From: Epiperipatus broadwayi
Lineage: Eukaryota; Onychophora; Udeonychophora; Euonychophora; Peripatidae
NCBI GenBank assembly: GCA_028023455.1
Contig: JAQFVV010000351.1
Coordinates: 182,001 to 246,000, forward strand
Length of the DNA stretch: 64,000 bases
Direction of reading: 5' to 3'
Positions within the stretch are counted from its first letter, which is position 1; each line of letters starts with the position of its first letter. The position numbers were made by a program, and so were the translations under genes. The notes under the pieces were generated by a model. It was not told the origin of the DNA, made no database searches, and saw only the letters and a list, made by a program, of their open reading frames with translations. Positions 60,277-64,000 of this stretch are shown here, in pieces.

Positions 60277-60288
60277 ACTATAAAGCTA
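60277..60288 (+). repeat. Target-site duplication of the RTE element, right
   Basis: ACTATAAAGCTA directly after the GAT/ATG tail. Confidence 0.9.
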
Positions 60289-62219
60289 ATGATTTAAAAT
60301 TTCAAAAAACTATTTTTTTAATCCAGCCAACCTGCTTGTATAACATATGAGTATGACACTTCCTTTTTTAGAAATGGAGAACTTGTTGATTATTTTTATA
60401 AATCTTCCCTATTTATTTATTTTTTACTTTTATTCTCTATTATACAAAATTAAAAATTTATTTTGTTTAAATTTTAAATAATCAAAAGCTTCAAATTTGA
60501 ATTTTTGAAATGTTTAAATCATGTGATGTGAATTTGAGCAATGGTTTCAAAATAAATAAAATAACTAATATATTTCAATGTTGACAATATTAAAAATGTA
60601 CATATAAATGTTATATATTGTAAATAATATTAAAGAACTTTACTAATAAATACAATATCAATCAAGAGATTATTTTATTTTTTTACTTGAGTATCACATG
60701 TTATAAATGTATATGAGGAATCACGTTTATTATGTAGGATAAACCCTATAGTACAGATATAACACATCCTTCTGCTATACTTATAAAATAGGTTTTCTTT
60801 TACATTCAGATAACATAAACAAACCCAAGTCAGCTACCTATCCAATATTGGTTATTAAATGGTGTCTAGATATCCATAGCTAGAGGATAAAACAACAATA
60901 AAAAACTGCTCAAATCCCCATTGCCTAATAATAAACAAAGTTTATAAAGATTGCCTTTTTCTTCATTGTTTCTATATGAATGGCCATTGAAGAGGAGAAA
61001 CTTTTGTCTGAGATAGCTATTTTTAAAAGATTTTTTACATGTAATATCTCATATACATATCAAATATTAACTCACCCCACATCGTTAAGAAATCCAGCAG
61101 TGCCCTCTGTGAAATAAATATATAAGCACTGGGATTATTCTCATATACATATGAATCTTAGGTGTTATATTTACATTCTGCTTTTCAAAAATCACAGAAA
61201 ATATTTTTCACACATCTATAAACCCTGTTAATAATAAGAAAACAGTCAAGAGATTTTATTAAAATAAATATATAGATATTGTTTTTTTTTTTATTAGAGC
61301 TCAAAGTTTTTTATTTTCCTTAAGTTAAAAAGCACACACACACATACTACTTCAAATAATAAATATATTAACGAATGAAATGCAGTTATTGTTTAAGATT
61401 TATTTTCATCATACAATGAAATTTCACTTATATCATTCTAGTTATCTTCACATCCTTACATTTTTTATCTGCTGTGTTGTTGTTTTTGGTCTGAAATACT
61501 ATTTTTTGATTGCTTCATTGTGTCATTTCATTACATCAATTCTTGACAAGCATAAATTTGCATTCATTACATTTACACATAATAATGGCTATGAATATGG
61601 AGTACATATTCCAAAAGTGCTAAGCTAAATGTTGTTATTTGTGGAACTTTTTATTAACTTCACCTATATATGTTTAAGCATATTATAAGTAATACGATCA
61701 ATTGGCGAAAAAAATTATTCATTACAGAATTATGAACCAAATTAATAATATAATGATCGAAATGAAAGTGAAGATCGAATCTAACCGCAAACTACTATAT
61801 CTGCTCTACAAAGCACCATCTAGGCATTTAAACTTAGAAAAATTTATAGAGTAGGCAGATAAGCGCTGTTAAGATTCCACTTTATTTAAATATTCAGATC
61901 ATTAGCCCAAGTCACTAGCTCAGTGGAGTAGCAGAGATAATAAAATATAAATTTTATATCTTAAATATAAAAGAATAAAAGCCACTGCCAGAAATTAACA
62001 CATAAAAATATTTATTTACGCACATATAAAATAACATTTAAATTTTGAGGAATAAATTCAACATTTTAGATTTTCCTATTAATCTTTAGTTTTACATTTA
62101 AGTAAATTACAACCATGAGTTTAATATTTATTTAGTGAGTCGAGGATGAATAGACTACATAGATCTGCATTTGAAAAGAAAATATTCTTCCCTGATTTAA
62201 CCTTAGGCAACAAATTTTG
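60289..62219. other. Non-coding DNA
   Basis: No gene recognised. A (CA)n run lies near 61332-61345. The plus frame 61380-61628 is hydrophobic and unassigned. From about 61680 CpG becomes visibly more frequent. Confidence 0.5.
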
Positions 62220-62524
62220 CAATCAAACCGGCGCCAATCCATCTGATACATTTATGTATTCAATGTAGCATGAAAATACGACAACACAAAATACTATACT
62301 GTCAGGAATGTACATCTGATTAGTAAGTAGAATTAGAGAGAGACTCTCCACCAACAGGAATGTCACATCTGTTGGCGAGTAGAACAATAAACATAAAACT
62401 CCATAGGAATGGACTGCAGTCCTTTGCCGTCTTACAAACCCATCCATAGGCAAACAGAAGATGTGTGGCATATATATATAATCCTGCCCATAGCGGATCT
62501 CATACTACATCTACAATTACACAA
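62219..62524 (-). other. Possible LTR fragment with primer-binding-site-like sequence
   Basis: On the minus strand, a TATA-like 'ATTATATATATATGCC' (about 62466-62481) is followed about 230 bp later by 'TGGCGCCGGTTTG' (62236 down to 62224). Its first seven bases match the start of many Ty3 and retroviral primer-binding sites. The sequence between does not code. The expected CA end lies 7 bp before the TGG, which is unusual, and no partner LTR is present. Confidence 0.2.
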
Positions 62525-63150
62525 ATATATCCAATCCATTGAACCAATTCAACTACGAAATAAATAACCTAAGATTACCCTCCCTTAATATAACTTTACA
62601 AAACTATATAGCCATTCATGCCCGACTTAAATTTAACATTTAAATACGTTTGCACAGATTATTTTTATAAATTTGTTTTTAAAATGTTGAGTATAGATCG
62701 GCTGCACAGATTCCATGGTCAAAAACATCCAAATTAAACACAATCGATCAAAATACAAAATCATCGATAACGTCAATTGCAAAAGGGAATACACAAGGCC
62801 CCATGGCATTCATCGTAAGATGCCCACATTAACATCATTTACCTATATGTTCTAATCGACTGTGAAAAACCACAACATAATCAACCGCTAACGAATCTAT
62901 GCAACGTCTATACCCAACTTAAACGTAATGCATTTAATAATTTCTACAATAAATATTATTACAAATAAAATTAATAAAATGGAAATGATTTTAGCAAAAC
63001 TTAACTATATAAATTGAAACAATCAATTATTAATTTGAAAATCAAATAAAAGTTCATTTTAAATTTTAAATTAGCTGAATCTTTAAAAAAAACAATGACG
63101 AAAGTTCTTAATTACTTTTTTGTGTTGTTGTTAATTTGTAAAGTTCATAG
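62525..63150. other. Non-coding DNA with visible CpG
   Basis: 'CGATAACGTCAATTGC', 'CATCGTAAGATGCCC' and similar words are denser in CpG than most of the window. No gene recognised. Confidence 0.45.
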
Positions 63151-63242
63151 CTCACGGTAGAAGAGTCCAGGTTTCTGCTTTTAATTCCCGCGATGCCTCC
63201 ATTGGAAGATAATGTTCTGGAGATTGCAATAGCTGTTTCAAG
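63151..63242 (+). other. Candidate coding exon
   Basis: Open in one frame after a stop/acceptor-like 'TTCATAG', reading 'LTVEESRFLLLIPAMPPLED' and then 'NVLEIAIAVSR', ending at a donor-like 'TTTCAAG|GTATCA'. An internal ATG at 63193 in a CpG-rich context ('CCCGCGATGC') could also be a start codon, making this a first exon. The peptide is ordinary in composition but not recognised. No neighbouring exon is visible before the window ends. Confidence 0.25.
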
Positions 63243-64000
63243 GTATCACAGTCTTTTCATTTTTTTTTTTAAATAGAGAGAGTGGTATGTGCATCCTACC
63301 ACATCTCTCAACCACAAAACGCTGGAACTGCCTGAAAAAACTGTATTTCCCTTTTTATATTATCCACACGGATTCAATCAACAAATCATCATTAATCCAT
63401 CACTTTCGTTAGGGTCCAAGCCAAGGCTTGGTGCTTCCATTGGTCAAGCTAATTTCTCTTTATTTTCTTATCTATCTTTCATCAGATCATTTTAATGATA
63501 CAAGAGCCCAAGGCTAGCCTGCTTTTCAAACAATTTATAAACAATCATTTCCATTTACAGATTACATTAATTAATACCTGTTTTTATTTTTAAATCTTGT
63601 ACTTTTTTATAAAAAAAGTACGTTCGAATACTTTTTTGTTTTTTTTTTTTAAAAATATTTTTAAAGTTTGGCATCTGTGTGAATGTATATACGTTTAACA
63701 AACATTTTAATTTTAGCGTTTAGTTTTTTACTTTTATTTGCGAACTTTTAAGTTTTTATTTTAAATTAATGTAACGACATATTTATATATCGTTACAATA
63801 AGGACTGATATTTATTACAATTATGCAAGCCCATTCTTGTATTTTAACAAAGACTATACTTCTTACAGAAATGTATGCAATTCAAAATATTTCCTAACTG
63901 TTGCAGATTAAAAGTCAACAAATCAAAAACAGCAAATAAAATAATACCTTAGTGGATCATAATTAAGTGTGATGAAATCAAAAGGAAGTAAGCTTGCAGG
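63243..64000. other. Non-coding DNA at the window edge
   Basis: The plus frame 63289-63495 ('ELPEKTVFPFLYYPHGFNQQ') is unassigned. 'TTTAACGACAT...ATATCGTTACAAT'-type near-inverted words occur around 63770-63800. Nothing further supported. Confidence 0.45.

Overview
The window looks like intergenic or intronic DNA from an invertebrate animal. Base composition is strongly AT-rich, long reading frames are absent outside transposons, and the content is a mixture typical of animals: Penelope-like elements, an RTE-type LINE, another LINE 3' end, a decayed Ty3/gypsy element, several tRNA-derived SINE-like families and hairpin (MITE-like) elements. There are no operons, ribosome-binding sites or CRISPR arrays. 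I cannot name the phylum. A mollusc, chelicerate or cnidarian would all fit. No complete host gene is convincingly present. A short LDH-like C-terminal fragment (15956-16168, minus) and two possible isolated exons (31667-31762 and 63151-63242, plus) are the only hints.

Layout. 1-8.8 kb: featureless AT-rich DNA with one SINE-like copy. 8.8-9.3 kb: LINE 3' end on the minus strand. 11.3-12.1 kb: inverted pair of a dispersed repeat called R1 here. 13.2-14.2 kb: a duplicated 321-bp block with inverted borders, followed by a 500-base assembly gap. 16-18 kb: LDH-like fragment and SINE-like copies. 18.7-22.8 kb: dead Ty3/gypsy element. 22.9-31.5 kb: hairpins, an R1 fragment, an unusual structured island and a 286-bp tandem duplication. 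32.5-33.8 kb: R1 array. 34.1-35.95 kb: giant imperfect palindrome made of two Penelope-like 3' halves. 39.8, 47.1 and 48.1 kb: hairpin elements. 45.0-46.4 kb: long Penelope-like reverse transcriptase/GIY-YIG ORF. 49.2-50.0 kb: R1 tandem pair. 50.6 and 58.1 kb: two copies of a very short tRNA-derived SINE, each with target-site duplications. 55.9-57.1 kb: R2 array (one inverted, two direct units). 58.4-60.3 kb: RTE LINE with a 12-bp target-site duplication and an inverted 5' segment. 60.3-64 kb: non-coding DNA with visibly more CpG, a possible LTR fragment and a candidate exon.

How the parts relate. The window records several retrotransposition mechanisms. The RTE copy carries the signature of twin priming (5' inversion). 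The Penelope-like copies show head-to-head palindrome formation, and each arm carries a tRNA-like module directly after its coding region. The short SINEs consist of little more than a tRNA-like head plus an A-rich tail. R1 and R2 share a core of about 100 bp although the rest of their units differs, as in SINE families that share a conserved central domain. All homology calls are by eye, without database searches.
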